Assembly: GCF_963666675.1 (NCBI RefSeq) | Contig: NZ_OY762929.1 | Location: 1,860,001 to 1,924,000 of the forward strand | Direction: 5' to 3' | Source of the DNA: an uncultured Desulfobacter sp. | GTDB taxonomy: Bacteria > Desulfobacterota > Desulfobacteria > Desulfobacterales > Desulfobacteraceae | Length of the DNA stretch: 64,000 nt | Part shown: positions 50,188 to 59,003 of the stretch, in pieces | Numbering within the stretch: position 1 is the first letter of the stretch | Layout of the letters: every line of letters starts with the position of its first letter | Notes under the pieces: model-generated | Told to the model about the DNA's origin: nothing | Seen by the model: only the letters and a program-made list of their open reading frames with translations | The model's database searches: none | Program-made: the position numbers and the translations under genes

Positions 50188-51054
50188 TTAACGCGAATGC
50201 CTGGTATCCGATTGGTTGTAAAACCAACTGTCAATGAAGGTCAGCAACAACGCAAACAACATTGAGGACAGCCCGATGGCAACACTGTAATAATCATCTG
50301 TGGCCAGGGACAATCGCATCAAAAGGGCGGCCAGTGCATATCCTGAATTTCGGAACACCGCATGAAATTGAGGTAAAACGCCCTGGGCCAGAAATACCAT
50401 GAGGATATCGGAAAAAATTAAAACGGTGTAAAAAGATAAAAGAAAATCAAATCCATCCAATCCCTGGATTTTAATTAAAAGGTCGTATATTCCCAGGCCG
50501 AAAAAAATTAAAAGCATGCAGAATGCCACTGTTTTTTTTGCCGATATAAATCGGTTCAGGTCCGGCCCCGGTGCCACTGTTTTCTCCAGGGCGGGCAGCA
50601 TGGATCTGTAGAAGCCCAGTAGACCGAATATGGCCAGTGCCCCGAATCCATACGCGAAAATATGATATACCACCTCCGTGTGATGTGTCAGCGATAACGG
50701 CTCTGTCAGATCAGATAACTGTTTGAATGCATTCCTTAAAAAAATCAAGGCCAAAATTTCAAATTGCTTGCCCACGGCCTGGGACATGGAGTCCGGCAGG
50801 GTAAATATCATGGAAATAATTTCTATGTATAGTACCAGCTGAAATACAATATATATGGCGTCATAATGGCTGTGGGAGACATGTACCCCAAACGTTGGCG
50901 GCAGCATGCCCTGACGGTTCAATTCAATTACGGTAAGGCTGGTCAAAAAAATTAGAATCAGAATATGGGATATGGTTTTCTGTGTCGTGCCCCAGTGCCA
51001 GAATTTTTTTAAGGTGTCCAGGGTGTGTATACACGTGTTAAATATATTTTTCAT
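50188..51054 (-). CDS. Integral membrane protein of unknown function
   Basis: This 288-residue protein has six or seven predicted membrane helices (for example ISHILILIFLTSLTVIEL, YIVFQLVLYIEIISMIF, IFAYGFGALAIFGLLGFY, CMLLIFFGLGIYDLLI, FSDILMVFLAQ and GLSSMLFALLLTFIDSW). There is a histidine-rich stretch near residue 60 (VHVSHSHYDA) and another at LTHHTEVVYH that could bind metal or haem. I do not recognise a family. It is convergent with the chemoreceptor gene and isolated from the next operon by a repeat. The codon use looks like that of the neighbours. Confidence 0.75.
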   Translation of the reverse strand: MKNIFNTCIHTLDTLKKFWHWGTTQKTISHILILIFLTSLTVIELNRQGMLPPTFGVHVSHSHYDAIYIVFQLVLYIEIISMIFTLPDSMSQAVGKQFEILALIFLRNAFKQLSDLTEPLSLTHHTEVVYHIFAYGFGALAIFGLLGFYRSMLPALEKTVAPGPDLNRFISAKKTVAFCMLLIFFGLGIYDLLIKIQGLDGFDFLLSFYTVLIFSDILMVFLAQGVLPQFHAVFRNSGYALAALLMRLSLATDDYYSVAIGLSSMLFALLLTFIDSWFYNQSDTRHSR

Positions 51055-51570
51055 AGATACCTGGTATTAAAATGTCGGCGGGTCCGGTTAAACCCGATGA
51101 CTTTTTTATATGAAAGAGCTCGATAACTTATTGAGTTCTTTCATTCTTCGTTGTGGGTCGAAGCCTGGGTCAAGATAGACCAGATCGGCCCATGGCAGTT
51201 AGTTCGACGGTTTTTATCATATTTTTTTACGTGAATACCATAACATAGCATACTTTTAAGGTATTTTATAAAAATAACATTCCAGCAATATTAAAATAAT
51301 GGTATTTTGAAATAGACGGTAAAACACAGGCAAAATAAAATTTTCGACGGCTCGTTGATCTCAATCATTTTTTATTTACGCACGTATTCAATCCGTATCG
51401 ATTGTATCTGTCTTTCGTATCACGACATTGAGACATTGATCTGTCACGATTTGAGATTAGATCGTCATAAATCGGCCTTAGCTCGCTGAAACCTGCTGCA
51501 GACTGCAAAAAATAAAAATTTGAAAGATTTTTTTTGCATTGATGGCCGGGTGAAAGAGGAAAAATTTGAA
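51055..51570. other. Intergenic region before the HD-GYP response regulator
   Basis: These 516 bases hold family A copy 8 (51106-51201) followed by a very AT-rich stretch (51215-51330) and then a run of short inverted motifs around 51355-51480. No ORF or clear promoter is convincing, but the promoter for the downstream regulator must lie here. Confidence 0.5.
51106..51201 (+). repeat. Family A intergenic repeat, copy 8
   Basis: TATATGAAAGAGCTCGATAA, TTGAGTTCTTTCATTCTTCG, TTGTGGGTCGAAGCCTGGGT and AGATCGGCCCATGGCAGTTA follow the family order without gaps. Confidence 0.92.
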
Positions 51571-52695
51571 ATGAAAAATGATGCGGTTGAAAAAGAAATA
51601 ATACTGATTGTGGATGATACACCCGATAATCTGGCCGTTCTGGGTGAACTGTTGATGCCCTATTATCAGGTCCGCGTCGCCAATTCAGGGCCTAAAGCCC
51701 TTACGGCGGCTTCTACCCTTCCATTGCCGGACCTTATCCTGCTTGACATTATGATGCCGGAAATGGACGGGTATGAGGTGATTAAACAGCTGAAACGCAA
51801 TCCCGAAACAAGTGAGATCCCCGTTATTTTTATCACTGCCCTGGATACGTGCGAAGACGAAGCCAAAGGGTTTGATCTGGGCGCCAGGGATTATATATCC
51901 AAACCGGTCCGCGCGCCGATTTTGCTGGCACGGGTCAAGGGACAGCTTGAAATCAAGGCGGCCCGGGACATACTGCGCAACCAGAACAACTGGCTTGAAG
52001 ATCAAATTCAAAAGGGAATCCGAAAGTACCAAAAAGTCCAGGATATCAGTATGCGGGCACTTGCCAGTCTGGCCGAAGCCCGGGATGATGAGACGGGGAA
52101 TCACATTTTGCGGACACAAAATTATTTAAAAATCTTAGCCGAAGAATTGGTCATTCACAACAAACATACAGATATTCTTTCTTCAGAGACCATTGAGGTC
52201 TATTCAAAGGCCGCGCCCCTTCATGATATCGGCAAAGTCGGTATTCCCGACCATGTGCTGTACAAACCGGGCAAGTTGACCCCCCAGGAGTGGGAGATTA
52301 TGAAAACCCATGCCCAGATAGGCGCCGATGCCATTCGGCGGGCCATCGGCCATGAGGAAGATAAGGAAGCGGTGGCGTTTCTCTATGTGGCCATGGACAT
52401 TGCAGGCTTTCACCATGAACGCTGGGACGGCACAGGGTACCCCAAGGGCCTGGCTGCACACGATATCCCTTTGGCCGCACGGTTGATGGCTCTGGCCGAC
52501 GTGTTTGATGCCCTGATCAGCCGCCGGGTGTATAAATCTGCGTATTCCATGGATGTCACGCTCAAAATTATTAATGACGGCTGCGGGACGCACTTTGATC
52601 CGGATATCGTGGATGCGTTTAACCGGCGGGTGGACGATTTTCAGGATATTGCGGCCCGCTATAAGGAACAGCATGATCCACCCGGCACCCCATAA
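51571..52695 (+). CDS. Response regulator with HD-GYP c-di-GMP phosphodiesterase domain
   Basis: ATG 51571 is chosen because it begins MKNDAVEKEIILIVDDTPDN directly at the receiver; a TTG at 51520 would add 17 residues. The protein has 374 residues. REC (about 8-125) has Asp59 in LILLDIMMPEMDG and Lys in YISKPV. The HD-GYP domain (about 170-365) has HDIGK with His218, IPDHVLYKPGKL, and HHERWDGTGYPKGL followed by ALADVFDALISRR, so the active-site and GYP motifs are intact. It hydrolyses c-di-GMP when phosphorylated. The next gene, 44 bases on, is a large hybrid kinase that probably phosphorylates it. Confidence 0.93.
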   Translation: MKNDAVEKEIILIVDDTPDNLAVLGELLMPYYQVRVANSGPKALTAASTLPLPDLILLDIMMPEMDGYEVIKQLKRNPETSEIPVIFITALDTCEDEAKGFDLGARDYISKPVRAPILLARVKGQLEIKAARDILRNQNNWLEDQIQKGIRKYQKVQDISMRALASLAEARDDETGNHILRTQNYLKILAEELVIHNKHTDILSSETIEVYSKAAPLHDIGKVGIPDHVLYKPGKLTPQEWEIMKTHAQIGADAIRRAIGHEEDKEAVAFLYVAMDIAGFHHERWDGTGYPKGLAAHDIPLAARLMALADVFDALISRRVYKSAYSMDVTLKIINDGCGTHFDPDIVDAFNRRVDDFQDIAARYKEQHDPPGTP

Positions 52696-52739
52696 CCATT
52701 GTGTTGGAAATACCTGGAGATTTTTAAGGTAACGTTCAT

Positions 52740-55700
52740 ATGTTTAAATACATCTTTTTTCTCGTCTGTCTGCTGATTGTGTTCTTTGTTGATTCATGCT
52801 TTGCCGGTTTCATCGGGGGGGCAGCCGTCTGCTTTGCCTTATTTTACAATGTCTATCAGCAAAAAAAACACCAGGGAACGAAGATTGAACAGGCACAAAA
52901 AATTGCCGATCAGCGGTTTGAGTCCTTGAGCAATAATATACCCGGGGGATTTGTTTTCCGTTTTACCCTGGCGACTGACGGCACAAGGCAGTTTTCTTAC
53001 ATCAGCCGGGGGGTACAAATGCTGTTTAACTGCTCCCCCGAGCAGATCGTAAATGATCCATTGTTGATGCTGTCACGTATGGATGAAAATTCCGATGCCC
53101 TTTTTAGATCCGTGATGGCCCAAAGTGCTGAAAATTTATCCACAATCACCGAGGAATTTAAGTTTGATCTGAACAATGGCCAAACGCTGTGGATGCAGTT
53201 TAATGCCCACCCGGTTAAAGAGGCCGATGGCCGCATTGTCTGGGACGGTGTCGGAATTGATATCACCGGACATAAAAAGACGGAACACAGCCTGCGGCAA
53301 AGCGAAGCACGATTTCGTAATATATTCAAGGAATCCAGCGCGCCGGTTTTTTTAATGGCGGATAACAAATATATTGATGCCAACCAGGCGGCCCTCGATC
53401 TTTTAGGGTACGATACGCCCGAAGAATTGGATGGCATCACTCCGGAAGATATTTCTCCCAAATACCAGCCCGACGGAATTTTATCCGATGAAAAAGTCAA
53501 AGCGGTTTATGAAGCAGCTCACAATAAGGGAAGCCATCGCTTTGAATGGGAACACATTAAAAAAGACGGCACTCATTTTTTTGTTGACGTGACGCTCACG
53601 CCCCTTCGTTTTAGTGAAAAGTCATTCATTCATGTCTCCTGGATGGACATCACGGAACGCAAACAGATGGAAAGCCGGTTAAAGGAGTATGAAGCCATCG
53701 TCAATTCGTCCGACGATGCCATTATTTCCAAAACCATATATGGCACGGTCCTCAGCTGGAACAGGGGGGCTGAAAAGATTTTTGGATATAAGGCGGATGA
53801 AATCATCGGACGCCCCATCAAACGTCTGTTTCCCTACGATTTATGGATACAGGAACAAAAAATTCTGGAGAAAATAAAACAGGGCGTCAATATCGATCAT
53901 TTTGAAACCCGGCGGCTGCGCAAAGACGGTGCCGTTATTGACGTCTCGGTTACCATTTCTCCTATATTTGATAAAGAGGGATCTGTTTGGGCGGCATCCA
54001 AGATTGCCAGGAATATTACGGAGAAAAAGCGGATCAGCTTTTTACTTGAAGAGCAGCGGCGGCAATTTAAAACCCTTTTGGAGACCATTCCCGATCTTGT
54101 GTGGCTCAAGGACAATGACGGGGTGTTTTTGTTCTGCAATCAGCGGTTTGAAAGCATGTTGGGGGTCAAAGCCGAACAGATCGTGGGCAAAACCGACTAT
54201 GATTTCTTTGATCAACAGGTTGCAGATGCGTTCAGGCAAAGGGACAAAGCCGCCATGGAGGCCGGGACGGCCACCATGAACGAGGAGTGGGTGATATTTC
54301 CTTCCGACGGCCATACGGAATTGCTGGAAACCATCAAAACCCCTTTAAGAAATGATAAGGATGAGATTATCGGTATCCTGGGGATTGCCCACGACATTAC
54401 AAAGAAAAAACAGATCGAACAGGAGCTGCGCAATTATCGCCAGCATCTTGAAGCGCTGGTAAAATCAAGAACTATGGAGCTGGAAGCCGCCAAATTGCAG
54501 GCCGAATCCGCCAACCGAGCCAAGAGTACGTTCCTTGCCAATATGAGCCATGAAATCAGAACACCGATGAATGCCATTATCGGGTTTGCCCACCTGATCC
54601 GGGGGCATATCAAAGATGAGGAGCCCCAGGAGATGGTCTCCAAGATCATCCGCTCCGGTAAACATCTGTTGGGGATCATTAATGACATACTTGATCTGTC
54701 AAAAATTGAAGAGGAGGCTTTAATTTTGGAAGAGACCACTTTTTTAACGTCGAGCGTTATTGATAATGTCTGCAGCATGGTACAGGATCCGATTTACCAT
54801 AAAGGACTTCAATTCATTGTAAACAATGATCCTGAACTGGATACGCTGCCGGTTATCGGCGATCCCCTGCGACTTCGACAGATACTGGTCAACTACCTTG
54901 GCAATGCAGTTAAATTTACCGAAGCGGGCAGTATTACGTTGAATGCGGTTGTCTCCCAAAAGCATGCCCATAATGTTAAATTACGCTTTGAGGTTCAAGA
55001 TACCGGGATCGGTATCAGTGTTGAACAAAAAAGCACCGTGTTTGATGCATTTGTTCAGGCCGATTCCCTGACAACCCGTAAACATGGCGGTACGGGGCTG
55101 GGGTTGGCCATTTCCAGACAATTGGCCCGCATGATGGGCGGTGATGCCGGGGTTGACAGTGAACTTGGCAAGGGCAGCACCTTTTGGTTCACCGCGGTAT
55201 TAAAACTTGGTGATGCCAAAGACCTCACAACAGACGTCTGTGAAGCGTTGACAAAACTTCAGGACAATGCCCGTGTGCTTTTGGTGGAAGACAATGAAAT
55301 CAACCAGGAGGTGGCCAAAAATATCCTTGAACAGTTTGGTTTGTCCGTGGATACGGCAGTTAACGGCCGTGTGGCTTGCCGGAAAGTGGAAGCAAATCTT
55401 TACGACTTGATTCTAATGGATATGCAGATGCCGGTCATGGACGGCCTGGAGGCTTCCAGAAAAATAAGAGAGATGCCCAACGGGGTAAAAGTTCCCATTG
55501 TGGCATTAACCGCCAATGCATTTGAAGAAGACCGCAAACGCTGTGAGGAGGCCGGAATGAACGGTTTTGTTGCAAAACCCTTTGAACCTGAGCAATTGCA
55601 TGCCCTACTGGCCCGGTGGATTCCCGGCCGCGACGGGATTGAGGATCACATGGGCAAGGGTAACCAGACCGAAAAATCAAACCTGGAAAACAGCGATGGG

Positions 55701-56303
55701 GCCCACAGTCACATTGACCAAAAAATCGGCCTGAAATATGTTAAAGAACCCCAAATTTTTCAAAAAATGCTGGGCAAATTTGTGGTGCAGCAGGCGGACC
55801 TTCCCGAACGTATTGACACCGCATTAAAGGACCAGGATATGGATTCGGTCCGGCGTATGGCCCATTCGCTTAAAGGGTTGGCCGGAACGCTGGGCATGCA
55901 GGCGCTTCAAGCCATTGCAGAGTCCTACGAAAATCTTGTGCGAAACGGTGCCGCCCCGGGCGAACTCAATGCGTCTTTAGATGCTTTAAAAGAGGAAATT
56001 ACGGCAGTTTGTGAGCAGATCCGGCAGATGAATATACCCATAGCTGTTGAATCAAATGCTGCTGAGCCGGCCCAGCTTCAATCAATGGTCAGTCGGCTCA
56101 CGGATTTTTTAAAGAAAAATGATATGAGGGCCTATAAAATCTGGGAAAAAGCATATCCGGCCCTGGCGAGCGTTATTAACGCTGAAGATCTAGATACCTT
56201 AAAGCATCAGATTGAAAATTTTGATTTTTTTGAGGCATTATCCACGTTGGAGAATCTTATCGCCAGTTACCCGGAACAGTTCACAGCCGAATTGAATAAA
56301 TAA
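52740..56303 (+). CDS. Multi-PAS hybrid histidine kinase with receiver and Hpt domains
   Basis: This protein of 1187 residues has an N-terminal membrane hairpin (about 4-38) and no large periplasmic part. There are four PAS domains (about 62-175, 183-300, 308-425 and 438-560), a coiled coil, a HisKA domain with His604 in ANMSHEIRTPMNAIIGF, and a HATPase_c domain (GNAVKFTEAG, DTGIGIS, GTGLGLAISRQL). A receiver has Asp894 in LILMDMQMPVMDG and an Hpt domain has His1042 in MAHSLKGLAGTLG. About 90 further residues follow. It is a complete phosphorelay in one chain (BarA/TorS type). Its TAA stop at 56301-56303 is part of the edge of a family A repeat. The HD-GYP regulator upstream is the likely output. 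Confidence 0.94.
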   Translation: MFKYIFFLVCLLIVFFVDSCFAGFIGGAAVCFALFYNVYQQKKHQGTKIEQAQKIADQRFESLSNNIPGGFVFRFTLATDGTRQFSYISRGVQMLFNCSPEQIVNDPLLMLSRMDENSDALFRSVMAQSAENLSTITEEFKFDLNNGQTLWMQFNAHPVKEADGRIVWDGVGIDITGHKKTEHSLRQSEARFRNIFKESSAPVFLMADNKYIDANQAALDLLGYDTPEELDGITPEDISPKYQPDGILSDEKVKAVYEAAHNKGSHRFEWEHIKKDGTHFFVDVTLTPLRFSEKSFIHVSWMDITERKQMESRLKEYEAIVNSSDDAIISKTIYGTVLSWNRGAEKIFGYKADEIIGRPIKRLFPYDLWIQEQKILEKIKQGVNIDHFETRRLRKDGAVIDVSVTISPIFDKEGSVWAASKIARNITEKKRISFLLEEQRRQFKTLLETIPDLVWLKDNDGVFLFCNQRFESMLGVKAEQIVGKTDYDFFDQQVADAFRQRDKAAMEAGTATMNEEWVIFPSDGHTELLETIKTPLRNDKDEIIGILGIAHDITKKKQIEQELRNYRQHLEALVKSRTMELEAAKLQAESANRAKSTFLANMSHEIRTPMNAIIGFAHLIRGHIKDEEPQEMVSKIIRSGKHLLGIINDILDLSKIEEEALILEETTFLTSSVIDNVCSMVQDPIYHKGLQFIVNNDPELDTLPVIGDPLRLRQILVNYLGNAVKFTEAGSITLNAVVSQKHAHNVKLRFEVQDTGIGISVEQKSTVFDAFVQADSLTTRKHGGTGLGLAISRQLARMMGGDAGVDSELGKGSTFWFTAVLKLGDAKDLTTDVCEALTKLQDNARVLLVEDNEINQEVAKNILEQFGLSVDTAVNGRVACRKVEANLYDLILMDMQMPVMDGLEASRKIREMPNGVKVPIVALTANAFEEDRKRCEEAGMNGFVAKPFEPEQLHALLARWIPGRDGIEDHMGKGNQTEKSNLENSDGAHSHIDQKIGLKYVKEPQIFQKMLGKFVVQQADLPERIDTALKDQDMDSVRRMAHSLKGLAGTLGMQALQAIAESYENLVRNGAAPGELNASLDALKEEITAVCEQIRQMNIPIAVESNAAEPAQLQSMVSRLTDFLKKNDMRAYKIWEKAYPALASVINAEDLDTLKHQIENFDFFEALSTLENLIASYPEQFTAELNK

Positions 56304-56393
56304 CGGCCCAGAGCCGACCTGGCATATCGTCTGGCAGGCTTCGGCCCGCAACGAAAATTGAAAGAACTCAATAGCTTATTAAACTCTTTCATA
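56298..56393 (-). repeat. Family A intergenic repeat, copy 9 (supplies a stop codon)
   Basis: In reverse orientation: AAATAACGGCCCAGAGCCGA, CCTGGCATATCGTCTGGCAG, CCCGCAACGAAAATTGAAAG, then AAACTCTTTCATATA. Its TAA at 56301 ends the kinase reading frame. It abuts copy 10 in tandem. Confidence 0.9.
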
Positions 56394-56489
56394 TAACGGC
56401 CATGGGCCGAGCCAGGTCTATCATGACCCAGGCTTCGACCCACAACGAAGAATGAAAGAATTCAATAAGTTGTCGAAATCTTTCATATA
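56394..56489 (-). repeat. Family A intergenic repeat, copy 10
   Basis: In reverse orientation: AACGGCCATGGGCCGAGCCA, GGTCTATCATGACCCAGGCT, TCGACCCACAACGAAGAATG, then GAAATCTTTCATATA. GGTC-TATCAT-GACC and TGAAAGA/TCTTTCA are internal inverted repeats. It is one of the best preserved copies. Confidence 0.93.
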
Positions 56490-56513
56490 AAAATAAATAA
56501 GACGGGTGAATTG

Positions 56514-56642
56514 ATGAACCTTTTGCCAAAGAAAATATTTGGTTTTTTTGGGGGGGCCTTATTAATCTTTATTTTGTCAGTATCTGTTTTGGGAACTCAA
56601 AAGTATGAAAGAATCGGGACAAAGTACACACCGTCCGATTAA
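56514..56642 (+). CDS. Possible 42-residue membrane or exported peptide
   Basis: The ORF starts MNLLPKKIFGFFGGALLIFI and has a typical basic-then-hydrophobic N-terminus (hydrophobic about 8-27) and a short polar tail ending YTPSD. The only possible ribosome-binding site is a weak GGGTGA. It could be a small membrane protein, or the signal peptide remnant of a lost periplasmic protein. No family is recognised. Confidence 0.3.
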   Translation: MNLLPKKIFGFFGGALLIFILSVSVLGTQKYERIGTKYTPSD

Positions 56643-56705
56643 ATCGTATGTAAGGTTATTTTTTTTGAACACCAGCAGCTAAAATGTGTAGAGGGGCAAA
56701 CCTAT

Positions 56706-58934
56706 ATGCCGGATCAAATCGGGCCGACCACTGCTTTAAAGGGTTCGTTAAAACAACGCTCCCTTGCGGCAACGCTGACACTGCTTTTAACATTGACGGT
56801 GACGGTTGTTACCCTGGCTCTGGCCGGGATGATGTACGTTGCCATGTCAAAGAGCGAATACCGGCAACTGGAGGAAAAGGCCGACAGTTTTATGTCATCA
56901 ATTGATGATGTATTGGAAATTCCTTTATGGGATATGGATCGTGAAAATATAAAAAAAATCGGCCAGGCTTATGCCAATGATGAGGTGTTTGAATACCTTG
57001 AGATCCAGGATCATCTTAACACCACGTTTTTTAAATATTCCCGGGATCGAAGCGCACCGGTTATCCGTAAATCCGGTGAAATTTTTCATGCCGGCCGGCT
57101 TGTGGGACATATCCATATTGCCTTTACCACCCAGGGGTTGATACACCGCAATCACAACATACTTTTTTCGGGCCTTGGTATACTTATCTTAATTATTTTT
57201 ACCTTGACCCTGGTAACGGGCCTGTTTTTCAGGGCGGTGCTTGGCAATCTTTTTCGACGTCTTAATGCCATATCAGATGCATTGGCCCTGGGAAAAGATA
57301 TAAAGCCCGAACAAGAAATTGCCTATCGTGAGTTTCATCCCCTGCTCGGTATTCTTGGGAATATGCGAGATCGGCTTAATGTGCAGATCCTAGAAATTAA
57401 AAATGCAGAAAAAAAATATCGAACGATCTTTGAAAATGCGGTGGAGGGAATATTCAAGTCCACCCCCGACGGCCGTTTCGTTGATGTCAACCCCGCCATG
57501 GCCAGAATGCTCGGCTATGAATCTCCCCAGGCATTAACCCACGCCATCTCCGATATTGGAGAACAGCTTTATGTGAGCCCCGAACGCAGAGACGAATTTA
57601 TCCGGCAGATCAGAACCCAAAAAGCGGTAACCGATTTTCACACCGAATTTCGGACAAAGGATGGACAAACCGTATGGCTGGCAATTTATTCGAAACCTGT
57701 CCGGGGCAATGACGGCAAACTTGAATACATTGAGGGCATGGCCCTGGATATCACCCGGCAAAAAAAGGCCGAAGCGGAACGCAAAAAGCTGGAAACCCAA
57801 TTGATTCATTCCCAGAAGCTTGAGTCCGTAGGCCGGCTTGCAGGCGGCGTTGCCCATGATTTCAATAACATGCTCGGCATAATTTTAGGGTATTCAGATA
57901 TGATGCTGCAAACCGTCACGCCCAAGGACCCCAATTATGAAAGGCTGATTGCCATAAGCTCAGCTGCCAACCGGTCAGCCGGGCTGACAGGTCAACTCCT
58001 TGCCTTTGCAAGCCAGCAGGCGGTTGCGCCTAAGATTTTGGATTTAAACAAAAAAGTTCGTGATATGATAAATATGCTCAAACGTTTGATAGGGGAGGAT
58101 ATTGATTTAAAATTTTTACCGGGTGAAGATATCGGCATGGTGAATATAGATCCCACCCAGCTGGATCAGATATTGGTGAATCTGTGTATTAATGCCAGGG
58201 ATGCCGTGGGCGCAAACGGCCGGATTACCATTGCAACCGGACATATCTTTATTGATGATGCCTATTGCCGACAACATTCGGATGCTGTTGTGGGAGACTA
58301 TGTTACCCTTTCCATTAGTGATAACGGCTGCGGCATGGCGCCTTTCATCCTTGACAATATTTTTGAGCCTTTCTTTACAACCAAAGAAGATAAAGAGGGG
58401 GCCGGTTTAGGGCTTTCCTCCGTTTACGGTATCGTTAAACAGAACAACGGCAGTATTCGTGTGCACAGTGAGCCGGGCCGGGGAACCGTTTTCACGATTC
58501 ATCTTCCCGAATGCCCGGATGCGATACCTTCGGCCGGAGACGAAACGTTTACAAACCCATCATTTAAAGGAAAAGAGACCATTCTTCTGGTGGAGGATGA
58601 AAAACCGCTTCTTGAGCTGGGCCGGGAAACATTGGAGCAGATGGGGTATACGGTTTTAGCCACCGAGTCACCCAAACAAGCCATACGGATTGCAGCTGAG
58701 CACCCGGGTGAAATTCAGCTGCTCATGACGGATATCATCATGCCCGAAATGAACGGACTTGAACTTGCCAACACGCTGCTGCGTGAGCACCCCGGCATTA
58801 AATGCCTTTATGTATCAGGGTATACCACGGATATTTTTTCTTCCCACAAAGCATTGGACGGAAATGTGCATTTCCTTCAAAAACCCTTTACAAAAAAGGA
58901 CCTGGAAAAGATGCTCCATACTATTTTGACCTGA
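56706..58934 (+). CDS. PAS hybrid histidine kinase with C-terminal receiver
   Basis: This 742-residue protein has TM1 (about 22-44), a small periplasmic domain (about 45-145), TM2 (about 148-172), a HAMP-like linker, one PAS domain (about 228-355), and a HisKA domain with His384 in LAGGVAHDFNNMLGIILGY. The HATPase_c domain has NARDAVG, DNGCGMA, FEPFFTTKEDKEGAGLGLSS and the receiver has Asp676 in LLMTDIIMPEMNG. The ATG follows AGAGGGG. It is convergent with the next kinase, 69 bases away. The core resembles that of the hybrid kinase at 32792, with the same AHDFNN-type H-box. Confidence 0.92.
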   Translation: MPDQIGPTTALKGSLKQRSLAATLTLLLTLTVTVVTLALAGMMYVAMSKSEYRQLEEKADSFMSSIDDVLEIPLWDMDRENIKKIGQAYANDEVFEYLEIQDHLNTTFFKYSRDRSAPVIRKSGEIFHAGRLVGHIHIAFTTQGLIHRNHNILFSGLGILILIIFTLTLVTGLFFRAVLGNLFRRLNAISDALALGKDIKPEQEIAYREFHPLLGILGNMRDRLNVQILEIKNAEKKYRTIFENAVEGIFKSTPDGRFVDVNPAMARMLGYESPQALTHAISDIGEQLYVSPERRDEFIRQIRTQKAVTDFHTEFRTKDGQTVWLAIYSKPVRGNDGKLEYIEGMALDITRQKKAEAERKKLETQLIHSQKLESVGRLAGGVAHDFNNMLGIILGYSDMMLQTVTPKDPNYERLIAISSAANRSAGLTGQLLAFASQQAVAPKILDLNKKVRDMINMLKRLIGEDIDLKFLPGEDIGMVNIDPTQLDQILVNLCINARDAVGANGRITIATGHIFIDDAYCRQHSDAVVGDYVTLSISDNGCGMAPFILDNIFEPFFTTKEDKEGAGLGLSSVYGIVKQNNGSIRVHSEPGRGTVFTIHLPECPDAIPSAGDETFTNPSFKGKETILLVEDEKPLLELGRETLEQMGYTVLATESPKQAIRIAAEHPGEIQLLMTDIIMPEMNGLELANTLLREHPGIKCLYVSGYTTDIFSSHKALDGNVHFLQKPFTKKDLEKMLHTILT

Positions 58935-59003
58935 TTCTTACCCTCTGCCCGGCCTAACATGCCGGTGAACAAATATCCAGTAGCTATAATTTGTCGTGCC
59001 GGG

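Larger units (their letters stand above)
56304..56705. other. Intergenic region with tandem repeats and a tiny ORF
   Basis: These 402 bases contain most of family A copies 9 and 10 and then a 42-codon ORF at 56514-56642. The remaining 60 bases before the next kinase have AGAGGGG as its ribosome-binding site. Confidence 0.7.
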
